From RGIG3009 sp045590415 (GTDB lineage Bacteria > Bacillota > Clostridia > Oscillospirales > Acutalibacteraceae): a DNA stretch of 14,615 nucleotides. The translations under genes were made by a program, and so were the position numbers. Under the pieces are notes generated by a model. The model worked only from the letters and a program-made list of their open reading frames with translations, did not search any database and was not told where the DNA came from. The stretch lies in the NCBI GenBank assembly GCA_045590415.1, contig JAZNRA010000059.1, positions 1 to 14,615 on the forward strand, written 5' to 3'. Numbering within the stretch: position 1 is the first letter of the stretch; each line of letters starts with the position of its first letter. Positions 1 to 7,224 of this stretch are shown here, piece after piece.

Positions 1-2
1 TG

Positions 3-2306
3 GCTGGTACCGTATCCGGCGGCAGCAACGTCGGCGGTGTTGTCGGTCAGTTGGCGGGCGGCGCCGATCTGACAAACTGCTCCTTCAGCGGTATCGTAAC
101 CGGCACCACCAATGTCGGTGGTCTGGTCGGTAGCACGGCGCCGTACGACGGCTCCGGTGCCTTCTTCGACATCACGGCTTGCTCGTCGACCGGTACCGTA
201 ACCGGTACAGGCGCCGGTCTCGGCGGCTTGGTCGGTAGCAGCGGTTACAACGCAAGCTACGGCGGTACTCTTAACCTGACCGACTCCTACAGCGCCATGA
301 CGGTTGCAACCTCCGCTTCCACCGTTGACAATATGGCTGGTTTGGTCGGTAAAGGCTACGTTATCTACAGAAACAGCTATTTTGCCGGTCAGATCAACTC
401 GGCATATCCGATTGGTTTTGCAGCGGTCGACAGCATCGGTTCCGTCTATTACAAAGATGTTTCTTGCAACACGACCACCAGCGCAAATGCCGGCTTTATC
501 GGCGGCACCAAGAAAACGACAGCCGAGTTCAAATCCGACGCGTTTGTGGCTCTGCTCAATAAGTACGCAGCTCCCGGTGTTGTCTGGGTAAAGGGTACGA
601 ACTATCCGACGCTTACTTACACCGCACCTACCGCAGACACGACGGCACCTGCTGATCCGTTCTACTTGAGTGGCTTGGCGATTGAACACATCGCATACAA
701 ATTCGTTCCCAACACCTTCAGCTATTCCTTTGATATTCCGTATTCGGCAAATGAGATTCGCCTGTTACCGACAGCTCATCCGGATCTTACCATCACGATT
801 GACGGTCAGGTAGTGGAATCCGAAGCAATTTCCCAGGCGATTGCTCTGGAAGTCGGCGTCGAGAAGACGGTTGCTGTTAGGGTAGCAATGGGCGATTCTT
901 ACACCAACTACGTCTTGAAGCTCACCCGTCGTGTACAGCCGGCAAACGGCGTGTGGGACGGCGCGTTACAGCCGTTCAGCACCAAGAACAAGGCTGGTGA
1001 AACGATCGACAATCCGATCATCATTAGCACTCCCGGCCAGCTCGCCTTCTTGTCGGCAATGGTCAATGGTGACAACGTCTTCCTCGCCGGCAAGATTCAT
1101 GAAGCCCCCATGGTTAATGGTGAGATCTACAAGGGTAAATACTTTGAGATCACGGCTGATCTTGTAATGAACGATGTCGCCGATTACGAAAATTGGCGCA
1201 CCAACGCACCGGCTAACGATTTTACACCGATCGGTTTCCACTCTGATACAGCGGGCGTGTCCAGATACTTTAGCGGTACCATCAACGGTAACCAGCACAA
1301 GATCACCGGCTTGTACATCAGCGGCAAGAACTCCACGGGTGCCGGTGGTACCGGCTTGTTCGGTTCCATCAACGGCGGTGTCGCGCGTAATGTCCACGTC
1401 GTGAAGAGTTACGTCAAGGGCGGTCAGCGCGTCGGCGGTATCGTCGGTCGTCCGCGTGGAAGCGTCAGATTGCAGAACTGTGTATTCTCCGGTATTGTTG
1501 AGTCTACCTACATCAGCACGACATCGACCTCGCAGGTCGGCGGTCTGGTCGGTGACGCTGTGGCCAAGATCTTCATCGAGAGCTGCTGGACCGAAGGTGA
1601 GGTTATCGGCGGTAACGCGCTCGGCGGTTTAATTGGTCAGTTGTACATGCAGACCGGCGCAGAGATCAAAAACAGCTACAGCACGATGACACTCAGCCCG
1701 CAGGGCGGCTGCGACCGTGGCATTGGTGGCTTGATCGGCCTCCTCTCCGGCAACTCCGGTACGGTCGACGTCTTCAGATCGCACTTTGCCGGTAAAGTCC
1801 CGACTAACACCCCGTTCATCGGTGCCAGATCGGAAAATTGTAGTGCTGTCATCACCTCGAGTGACACGGTATACTATCGTGAAGACTCCTATGTGGGCAC
1901 GGTAGACGAAGCGAACACTTACAAAGCAGTCGAAAGAACGGTCGAAGAGTTCACCGACGGTACGTTAACCGAAGAGCTGAACAATTTGATCGAGTACGGC
2001 GACTACTGGCAGTGGAAGACCGGCGACAATTGTCCTGTTTCGGACGGTGTCCTCTTGGTTACAGACTACAGAGACCACACAAGTGACGAGTTCTACGATG
2101 ACGGCGACTGGTACAAAGTCTTCGAGAACAAACCGGGCGGAACACTGAAGGATCCGGGCAGCAGCAAAGGCGACTCGAATGATTCAGATGATTACTTCAA
2201 CAGTGATACCGGCGAAACGTCCTTGTTTAGCGCGGTGTTGATTCTGGCAATGATTTCGGCAATTTCTGCCCTCCTTCTTGCACGGAGAAAACGGAGCGTT
2301 AATTAA
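3..2306 (+). CDS. GLUG-repeat surface protein with cadherin-like domain and wall-anchor-like C terminus (5' end missing)
   Basis: The reading frame is open from base 3 and already encodes a GLUG motif (VGGVVGQ, bases 30-50), so the gene starts upstream of the window and the TTG at 51 is not its start. A first block of GLUG repeats is followed by a cadherin-like beta-sandwich (about bases 666-931), then a second block with VGGIVGR (1431), VGGLVGD (1536), LGGLIGQ (1620) and IGGLIGL (1722). GLUG repeats are short beta elements of surface and adhesin-type proteins; no catalytic motif is visible. The C terminus has an acidic Ser/Gly/Asp linker, NSDTG (2199-2213), a hydrophobic segment (about 2220-2280) and a basic RRKR tail, the layout of a sortase substrate, though Ser replaces the usual Pro. 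I infer a wall- or membrane-anchored glycan-binding or adhesive protein. Its architecture matches the first part of the protein at 9199-12594, which lacks this anchor. Confidence 0.85.
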   Translation, partial: AGTVSGGSNVGGVVGQLAGGADLTNCSFSGIVTGTTNVGGLVGSTAPYDGSGAFFDITACSSTGTVTGTGAGLGGLVGSSGYNASYGGTLNLTDSYSAMTVATSASTVDNMAGLVGKGYVIYRNSYFAGQINSAYPIGFAAVDSIGSVYYKDVSCNTTTSANAGFIGGTKKTTAEFKSDAFVALLNKYAAPGVVWVKGTNYPTLTYTAPTADTTAPADPFYLSGLAIEHIAYKFVPNTFSYSFDIPYSANEIRLLPTAHPDLTITIDGQVVESEAISQAIALEVGVEKTVAVRVAMGDSYTNYVLKLTRRVQPANGVWDGALQPFSTKNKAGETIDNPIIISTPGQLAFLSAMVNGDNVFLAGKIHEAPMVNGEIYKGKYFEITADLVMNDVADYENWRTNAPANDFTPIGFHSDTAGVSRYFSGTINGNQHKITGLYISGKNSTGAGGTGLFGSINGGVARNVHVVKSYVKGGQRVGGIVGRPRGSVRLQNCVFSGIVESTYISTTSTSQVGGLVGDAVAKIFIESCWTEGEVIGGNALGGLIGQLYMQTGAEIKNSYSTMTLSPQGGCDRGIGGLIGLLSGNSGTVDVFRSHFAGKVPTNTPFIGARSENCSAVITSSDTVYYREDSYVGTVDEANTYKAVERTVEEFTDGTLTEELNNLIEYGDYWQWKTGDNCPVSDGVLLVTDYRDHTSDEFYDDGDWYKVFENKPGGTLKDPGSSKGDSNDSDDYFNSDTGETSLFSAVLILAMISAISALLLARRKRSVN

Positions 2307-2313
2307 GTAAAGG

Positions 2314-2367
2314 CCTCCGTGTCCGTTCACATGGTACGCCATGAAACGGGCACGGAGGTTTTCGTTT
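2314..2367 (+). terminator. Rho-independent terminator after the GLUG protein
   Basis: An inverted repeat begins eight bases after the stop codon. The left arm CCTCCGTGTCCGTT pairs with AACGGGCACGGAGG, with one G-U pair, and T-rich sequence (TTTTCGTTT) follows. It separates the GLUG gene from the FAD oxidoreductase. Confidence 0.85.
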
Positions 2368-2391
2368 ATAAGACGCACGTTAAAACCGAAT

Positions 2392-2424
2392 CGGCATTGT
2401 AGGGGAGGGGACCCCCTCCTGCCG
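2392..2424. repeat. Palindromic intergenic element (TTGTAGGGG type)
   Basis: The outer arms CGGCA and TGCCG (2392-2396, 2420-2424) enclose the inner arms GGAGGGG and CCCCTCC with almost no loop. The TTGTAGGGG...CCGC layout resembles a palindromic family that I recall as common between genes in gut Clostridia; that resemblance is from memory. It lies between a terminator and the next gene, so it has no evident coding role. Confidence 0.5.
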
Positions 2425-2506
2425 CAAATAACCAAAGCCGCAGAGGGTGGATGCTATCTGCCCGCCAACCCTATACTATAAGGGCGCGTATATAGGAGTG
2501 CTTACT

Positions 2507-3715
2507 ATGAAAACGATTATTGAGAATCAACGAGAAACGGCAGTCAATCTGCAATGTGACGTATTGGTAGCAGGCGGCGGCATCGCCGGTATTGCGACAG
2601 CATTATCTGCAGCCCGTGCAGGCGCCGACGTATTATTGATCGAAAAGCAAGTAATGCTCGGCGGCTTGGCAACTCTCGGCCTCATCACCTACTATTTGCC
2701 GCTTTGCGACGGCGAAGGCCACCAGGTCAGCTTCGGTATCAGCGAAGAACTGCTGCGCCTGTCCATCAAGCATGGGGCAGAGGAGCAGTACCCGAAACCG
2801 TGGTTGGAGAACGGCACGTTTGAAGAGCGCAAGGCAACGCGTTTTACCGTCCGTTACAACCCGCATCTCTTTGCGGTAGAAGCGGAACGCTTACTGCGCA
2901 AAGAAGGTGTACGCATTTTGTACGATACCCTGCTTTGCGATACCGTCGTGGACGACGGCAAGATCACCCACGTAATAATTGAGAATAAGAGTTTTCGAAG
3001 CGCTATCGCTGTCAAATCGGTGGTCGACTGTACCGGCGACGCAGATCTGTGCGTGTTAGCGGGTGCCAAAACGGCGGAATTTGCCCAGCAGAACATTCTC
3101 GCAAGCTGGTATTATTATATGAATAAAGACGGCTACGACCTGCAGAATTTAGGTTGCGCCGACATTCCCGACGAGCAGAAAGCGGAGGGGAGAAAGGCGG
3201 TAAAACCGATTATCGCACGTCGTTTCACCGGCCTTGATGCCGTGGAAAACAGCGAAATGATCTGCATCGCGCACGACACGATGTTGAGCGACGTTCTCAA
3301 GCATCGCGAGACCGACCCCACCCACACACCTGTCACCATGCCGATGGTCCCGCTGGTGCGTATGACGCGCCGCATCGAGGGTGTCAGCACGCTGTCTAAC
3401 AAAGACGCGCACACGCACGTGGAAAACAGCATCGGTATGATCGGTGACTGGACGCGTCGCGGTCCCGTGCACGAGATTCCGTTCACCGCCCTGTACGGCA
3501 ACGAAGTGAAGAACTTGATCACGGCAGGCCGCAACATCAGCGTCAACGACGCCATGTGGAACGTCAGCCGCGTCATTCCCGCATGTGCGGTCACCGGCGA
3601 AGCGGCAGGATTAGCCGCCGCTATGACCGACGACTTCACAACACTCAACGTGTCCGAACTGCAAAAACGCCTCGTCGAAAACGGCGTTGTACTGCACGAA
3701 TCGGACTTGAATTAA
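2507..3715 (+). CDS. FAD-dependent oxidoreductase (PF12831-like), substrate unknown
   Basis: The protein is 402 residues and has no signal peptide, so it should be cytoplasmic. Residues 19-46 form an ADP-binding beta-alpha-beta fold with GGGIAG (23-28) and an acidic end, E46, that would hold the FAD ribose. GGLAT (52-56) follows as in the FAD_oxidored family. Near the C terminus (about 336-375) LITAGRNIS and GEAAGLAAA form the second FAD-contact region typical of these enzymes. The ATG at 2507 is chosen because AGGAG (2494-2498) sits eight bases before it; the in-frame ATG at 2447 has no such site, and its added residues do not look like family sequence. A weak -10 candidate, TATACT (2472-2477), lies between the two and also argues for the later start. 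Terminators on both sides suggest a single-gene unit. A role in oxidising a sugar or glycoside fits the neighbours but is inference. Confidence 0.85.
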   Translation: MKTIIENQRETAVNLQCDVLVAGGGIAGIATALSAARAGADVLLIEKQVMLGGLATLGLITYYLPLCDGEGHQVSFGISEELLRLSIKHGAEEQYPKPWLENGTFEERKATRFTVRYNPHLFAVEAERLLRKEGVRILYDTLLCDTVVDDGKITHVIIENKSFRSAIAVKSVVDCTGDADLCVLAGAKTAEFAQQNILASWYYYMNKDGYDLQNLGCADIPDEQKAEGRKAVKPIIARRFTGLDAVENSEMICIAHDTMLSDVLKHRETDPTHTPVTMPMVPLVRMTRRIEGVSTLSNKDAHTHVENSIGMIGDWTRRGPVHEIPFTALYGNEVKNLITAGRNISVNDAMWNVSRVIPACAVTGEAAGLAAAMTDDFTTLNVSELQKRLVENGVVLHESDLN

Positions 3716-3755
3716 AAATGTCTGCGCAAGCATAGCAGCAAAATACCGTAAGAGA

Positions 3756-3802
3756 CCGATTTGTCTGTTTTTTTGTTAAAAAACGCTTAAAATCGGGTTT
3801 TT
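3756..3802 (+). terminator. Terminator-like hairpin after the FAD oxidoreductase
   Basis: The outer arms CCGATTT (3756-3762) and AAATCGG (3790-3796) enclose an inner GTTTTTT/AAAAAAC stem with a TGTT loop, and TTTTT (3798-3802) follows. The stem is A/T-rich and interrupted, so strength is uncertain. It ends only five bases before the next -35 box. Confidence 0.6.
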
Positions 3803-3806
3803 ACCG

Positions 3807-3835
3807 TTGACAAATCAGGCAATTTGTGGTATCAC
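3807..3835 (+). promoter_or_regulatory. Sigma-A-type promoter with inverted repeat in its spacer
   Basis: A perfect TTGACA (3807-3812) is followed by a 17-base spacer and TATCAC (3830-3835; four of six matches to the -10 consensus). The arms ACAAAT (3810-3815) and ATTTGT (3822-3827) form an inverted repeat that overlaps the -35 box and fills the spacer, where a repressor dimer could block RNA polymerase. A small leader hairpin (CCGTGG 3854-3859, CCGCGG 3865-3870) lies between promoter and ribosome site. It should drive the three dehydrogenase genes. Confidence 0.65.
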
Positions 3836-3898
3836 AATAAGTGAAATGGCCGACCGTGGAAGTACCGCGGCGGCACGTGAAAATTGGGAGGAAAAACT

Positions 3899-4948
3899 AT
3901 GAAACTCGGTATGATCGGTGCTGGCTCCATTGCTGTCGATCACCTCAAAGCGTTTGCGGCAAATCCTAATGCAGAGGTTGTAGCGATTGCTGACGTTTGC
4001 GAGAATCTCGCAAAGGGCAGAGCGGAAACCTTCAACATCGCAAAGTACTACACTGACTACAAAGAATTGCTCAAGGACGAGAGCATCGATGCTGTCAGCA
4101 TTGCGACCCCGACCTTCACCCATACCCAGATCGTGTGCGACGCGCTTAATGCCGGCAAACACGTGCTGTGTGAGAAACCCCCTGCATTGACTGCAGCGGA
4201 AGTCCAACAATGTGTGGATGCTGCAAAAAAAGCAGGTAAGGTCCTCATGTACGGCTTGGTGCTCCATTTTGCTGACTACACGAAATATTTGAAAGAGTTT
4301 GCCGACAAAGGTGGCTTCGGTAAGATCTATGCGGCGGAAGCAACTCGCAGATCCAGATGCACTTCTATCAGCGGTTGGTTCGTTGATAAGAAACGGTCCG
4401 GCGGTGGTATGCTGATGGATGCCGCTATCCACGAGATCGACTTGGTTATGTACCTCATGGGCTATCCGAAACCGAAATCCATTTTGGCGTACACTTCCAA
4501 CGTCAATGCCGATATGCCGAAACACTTGAAAGGCGGTGTCGGTGGCTGGAAATCGGCAACGGGCGAGGTTTGTGACCGTACGGTCGAGAGCATGGCAAAC
4601 GGCTTCGTCACCTTCGAAAACGGTGCTTGCCTCACCATTAACACCTCTCACATCCAGTTCGCCAAAGCCGGTCGTTACGTTGAAGTGTCCGGTGACAAAG
4701 CCGGCGCAAGAGTGGAAGGCTACAATGGCGATCTGTCCATCGCAAGGATCGACGAACTTGGCTATATGTCCGATTTCCAACCCTCTATTGCTAAGGGCAA
4801 TGCCTTCCAGGGTCAGATGGATCACTTCGTTGACTGCTGCGTGAACGGCACTGAGTGCCTTGTCAAAGCCGAAAACGTTGTCACCCTCATGACCGTTATG
4901 GAAAACCTCTACAAATCTGCCGAACTCGGCAAAGCCATCGAGTTCTAA
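3899..4948 (+). CDS. Gfo/Idh/MocA-family NAD(P)-dependent sugar dehydrogenase
   Basis: The protein is 349 residues, a normal family length, and cytoplasmic. The N-terminal Rossmann fold has GAGSIA (7-12). EKP (92-94), which binds the nicotinamide and supplies the catalytic Lys, is intact. The C-terminal domain carries GGGMLMDAAIHEIDL, with D174 and H178 as the family's usual catalytic pair. These enzymes oxidise or reduce hydroxyls of sugars, inositols or sugar acids; the substrate cannot be read from the sequence. The ATG at 3899 is preferred to the TTG at 3884 because GGAGG (3887-3891) lies seven bases before the ATG and overlaps the TTG. It is the first gene after the promoter at 3807, and two MDR dehydrogenases follow closely (31 and 16 bases). 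That pairing suggests one pathway that moves hydride on and off a polyol or keto sugar. Confidence 0.88.
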   Translation: MKLGMIGAGSIAVDHLKAFAANPNAEVVAIADVCENLAKGRAETFNIAKYYTDYKELLKDESIDAVSIATPTFTHTQIVCDALNAGKHVLCEKPPALTAAEVQQCVDAAKKAGKVLMYGLVLHFADYTKYLKEFADKGGFGKIYAAEATRRSRCTSISGWFVDKKRSGGGMLMDAAIHEIDLVMYLMGYPKPKSILAYTSNVNADMPKHLKGGVGGWKSATGEVCDRTVESMANGFVTFENGACLTINTSHIQFAKAGRYVEVSGDKAGARVEGYNGDLSIARIDELGYMSDFQPSIAKGNAFQGQMDHFVDCCVNGTECLVKAENVVTLMTVMENLYKSAELGKAIEF

Positions 4949-4979
4949 TTAAATCTTATTTATAAAGGAGCTATGCCTT

Positions 4980-6002
4980 ATGGATAAAAACTATCGCGTC
5001 GTATTTGCTGCTGAAAAAGTAGTAAAAGTTGAAGAATGCCCCATGCCGGGCCCGCTGAATCCCGATCAGATTCTCATCAAAACCGACGTCTCCCAGATCA
5101 GCACCGGCACCGAGCTGTCGATGCTCATTCCCAGCGACTCCGAGCCGGATTCCGCATGGGTAAAGAGCCGCAGTAACTATCCGGTCTATCCCGGCTATTC
5201 CAACTCCGGCACCATCGTTGCTGTTGGCGCGGACGTTGATCCGTCCTATGTCGGCAAACACGTGATGGCAGTCGTCACTCACGCGAAATACTACGTATCC
5301 ACGCTTAACAACGTTGTCGTCATGGCGGATAACGTTGATCAGGATGAGGCTGTTTTCTCGACGCTCGCTGCTGTTACCTTGGCAAGCGTCCGCGTATCGG
5401 ACATTTTGCCCGGTGACACGGTTGTCGTTTACGGCGCCGGCATCGTTGGTCAGCTCACCGCTCGCTTCGCAAAGATCGCGGGTGCGCTCAACGTATTCGT
5501 AGTCGACCTGTCCGAGTACCGCTTAAACCTCTTGCCGGATGATCCGTGCTTCATCAAAGTCAATCCGAACGAGGTTGGCGATGTTCCCACATTCCTTAAA
5601 GAGCACAACAAGGGCAATCTTGCTCGTGTGGTATTCGAGACCACCGGTAACCAGCACGTCATCCCGAGCGAGCTGCAATGCGTAACCAAATGCGGCAAGC
5701 TCATCATCACCAGCAGCCCGAAAGGCAAATCGGCAATCGACTTTGACTTTGTCAGCTGCCAAGGTATCACCATCATCGGCGCACACAACATGACGGTACA
5801 CCCGCCGGTTGCTACGCCTCAAAACCCCTGGACGTTTATGAACGAGCTTCCGTACGTCATTGAGGTTTTGGAAAAAGAGCAGATGTCCTTCAAGAATCTG
5901 ATCTCTCACCACTACAATTACAAAGATGCCCCGGCTGCCTACGATATGCTCATGACCGATCGCGGCAGTGCCATGGCAGCACACCTGGTTTGGAACGACT
6001 GA
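4980..6002 (+). CDS. MDR-superfamily dehydrogenase, zinc ligands missing (tandem copy 1)
   Basis: The protein is 340 residues: a GroES-like catalytic domain (about 1-140), a Rossmann domain with GAGIVG (152-157), and a return to the catalytic fold. D176 ends the second beta strand, which usually indicates NAD(H) over NADP(H). The expected zinc-binding sites are altered: STGTE (41-45) stands where canonical enzymes have a Cys, and GYSNSG (72-77) where they have GHE. The four-Cys structural zinc loop is also absent. STGTE plus GYS recalls the BchC-like, Gfo/Idh-associated MDR subgroup. AAGGAG (4965-4970) lies nine bases before the ATG. The gene ends with adjacent TGA and TAA stops. It sits between the Gfo/Idh/MocA gene and its own 82% identical copy, which suggests two related substrates or an oxidation/reduction pair. 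The function beyond NAD-linked dehydrogenase is not known. Confidence 0.85.
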   Translation: MDKNYRVVFAAEKVVKVEECPMPGPLNPDQILIKTDVSQISTGTELSMLIPSDSEPDSAWVKSRSNYPVYPGYSNSGTIVAVGADVDPSYVGKHVMAVVTHAKYYVSTLNNVVVMADNVDQDEAVFSTLAAVTLASVRVSDILPGDTVVVYGAGIVGQLTARFAKIAGALNVFVVDLSEYRLNLLPDDPCFIKVNPNEVGDVPTFLKEHNKGNLARVVFETTGNQHVIPSELQCVTKCGKLIITSSPKGKSAIDFDFVSCQGITIIGAHNMTVHPPVATPQNPWTFMNELPYVIEVLEKEQMSFKNLISHHYNYKDAPAAYDMLMTDRGSAMAAHLVWND

Positions 6003-6018
6003 TAAGGAGTTGTCTCTC

Positions 6019-7041
6019 ATGGATAAAAACTATCGTGTAGTATTCGAAGCTGAAAAAGTAGTAAAACTCGAAGAATGTGATATGCCCGCACCTCTCACAC
6101 CCGATCAGGTACTCGTCAAGACCGATGTCTCCCAAATCAGCACCGGTACCGAGTTGTCCATGCTCATCCCCAGCGATTCCGAGCCGGATTCCGCTTGGGT
6201 AACTTCTCGTAGCAACTTCCCGGTTTATCCCGGCTATTCCAACTCCGGCACCATCGTCGCCGTCGGCGCAGACGTTGATCCGTCCTACGTTGGCAAACAC
6301 GTATGCACGTCTGCCTCGCACGTGAAATACTATGCCGCAGCTCTCAAAAATTGCATATTCATGGCTGATAATGTTGATCAGGAAGAATCCATCTTTGCTA
6401 CCTTGGCGGGCGTTTGCTTAGCAAGCATCCGTGTATCGGAAATTCTTCCTGGTGATACGGTTGTCGTTTACGGCGCCGGTATCGTCGGTCAGCTTACCGC
6501 TCGTTTTGCAAAAGTCGCGGGCGCGCTCAACGTGTTTGTCGTTGACCTATCCGAGTACCGCTTGAACCTCCTGCCGGACGATCCGTGCTTCATCAAGGTC
6601 AATCCGAACGAGGTAGGGGACGTTCCTACGTTTCTCAAAGAAAACAATAACGGCAACCTCGCTCGTGTGGTATTCGAGACCACCGGTAACCAGCACGTCA
6701 TCCCGAGTGAACTGAAATGCGTGACCAAATGCGGAAAATTCATCATTACCAGTAGTCCTAAAGGTAAATCGATGATCGACTTTGACTTTGTCAGCTGCCA
6801 AGGCATCACCATCATCGGTGCGCACAACTGGTCGGTACACCCGCCGGTGGCAACTCCCCAAAATCCGTGGTCGAGAACCGCAGAACTCCCGTATTTCGTT
6901 GAAATGTTGGCAATGAATCAGATAAACGTGAAGAATCTGGTTTCCCACCGCTATAACTACAAAGATGCAGCCGATGCATACAACATGCTGATCGCCGATC
7001 GCGGCAACGCCATGGCGGCCCACCTCGTCTGGGAAGACTGA
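6019..7041 (+). CDS. MDR-superfamily dehydrogenase, zinc ligands missing (tandem copy 2)
   Basis: This is a tandem paralogue of the preceding gene, with the same length (340 residues) and no gaps in the alignment. By hand count 60 residues differ. Only 7 of the changes lie in residues 141-280 (the cofactor domain), but 20 lie in 96-140 and 24 in 281-340, the parts that would shape the substrate pocket. GAGIVG (152-157), D176, STGTE (41-45) and GYSNSG (72-77) are all kept, so it is also predicted to be NAD-linked and zinc-free. The ATG at 6019 follows AAGGAG (6004-6009) by nine bases. An in-frame ATG at 5968 would overlap the previous gene and add residues absent from the copy. It ends the dehydrogenase operon; a strong hairpin follows 25 bases later. 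I infer a duplication that kept the cofactor half and changed substrate preference. Confidence 0.85.
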   Translation: MDKNYRVVFEAEKVVKLEECDMPAPLTPDQVLVKTDVSQISTGTELSMLIPSDSEPDSAWVTSRSNFPVYPGYSNSGTIVAVGADVDPSYVGKHVCTSASHVKYYAAALKNCIFMADNVDQEESIFATLAGVCLASIRVSEILPGDTVVVYGAGIVGQLTARFAKVAGALNVFVVDLSEYRLNLLPDDPCFIKVNPNEVGDVPTFLKENNNGNLARVVFETTGNQHVIPSELKCVTKCGKFIITSSPKGKSMIDFDFVSCQGITIIGAHNWSVHPPVATPQNPWSRTAELPYFVEMLAMNQINVKNLVSHRYNYKDAADAYNMLIADRGNAMAAHLVWED

Positions 7042-7066
7042 GTATTTTTCAATAACGCTTTATTGC

Positions 7067-7103
7067 TTATGCGGCAGTACTCCGGTGCTGCCGCATAAAT
7101 TTC
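7067..7103 (+). terminator. Strong hairpin closing the dehydrogenase operon
   Basis: The arms TTATGCGGCAGTAC (7067-7080) and GTGCTGCCGCATAA (7085-7098) pair over 14 positions with one G-U pair and a TCCG tetraloop, followed by a short ATTT. The T tract is weak, so some read-through into the SGNH lipoprotein gene is possible. No clear promoter is visible before that gene. Confidence 0.7.
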
Positions 7104-7108
7104 AACAC

Positions 7109-7199
7109 GGGCCTCCCGCTGACGAGGCAGTAAGGCCCCCTCTCCGAGGGGGTGGGGGAGTTAGCTTCCCGCTGATGAGAGAAAAACCCCCTCGTCGTC
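7109..7199. repeat. Degenerate palindromic intergenic repeat
   Basis: Several short inverted repeats are packed together: GGGCCT/AGGCCC (7109-7114, 7133-7138), CCCCCTC/GAGGGGG (7136-7142, 7146-7152), and CTGATGA against TCGTCAG (7171-7199). The phrases CTGATGAGAG and CCCGCTGACGAGG echo the cleaner element at 8918-8977, so this looks like a decayed relative or two partial copies. It ends just before the ribosome site of the lipoprotein gene. Confidence 0.4.
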
Positions 7200-7224
7200 A
7201 GACAATATGTGAAGGAGAACGAAA

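Noticed and set aside
2447..2506. Upstream ATG extending the FAD oxidoreductase by 20 residues
   Set aside because: It has no ribosome site, and a possible -10 box lies inside it; the ATG at 2507 has AGGAG eight bases before.
3815..4825. Long open frame on the minus strand (336 codons)
   Set aside because: It is the antisense shadow of the Gfo/Idh/MocA gene; its translation shows no family motif, while the + strand protein has intact GAGSIA, EKP and D/H catalytic residues.
5968..6018. Upstream ATG extending the second MDR gene by 17 residues
   Set aside because: It overlaps the first MDR gene, has no ribosome site, and the added residues are absent from the tandem copy.
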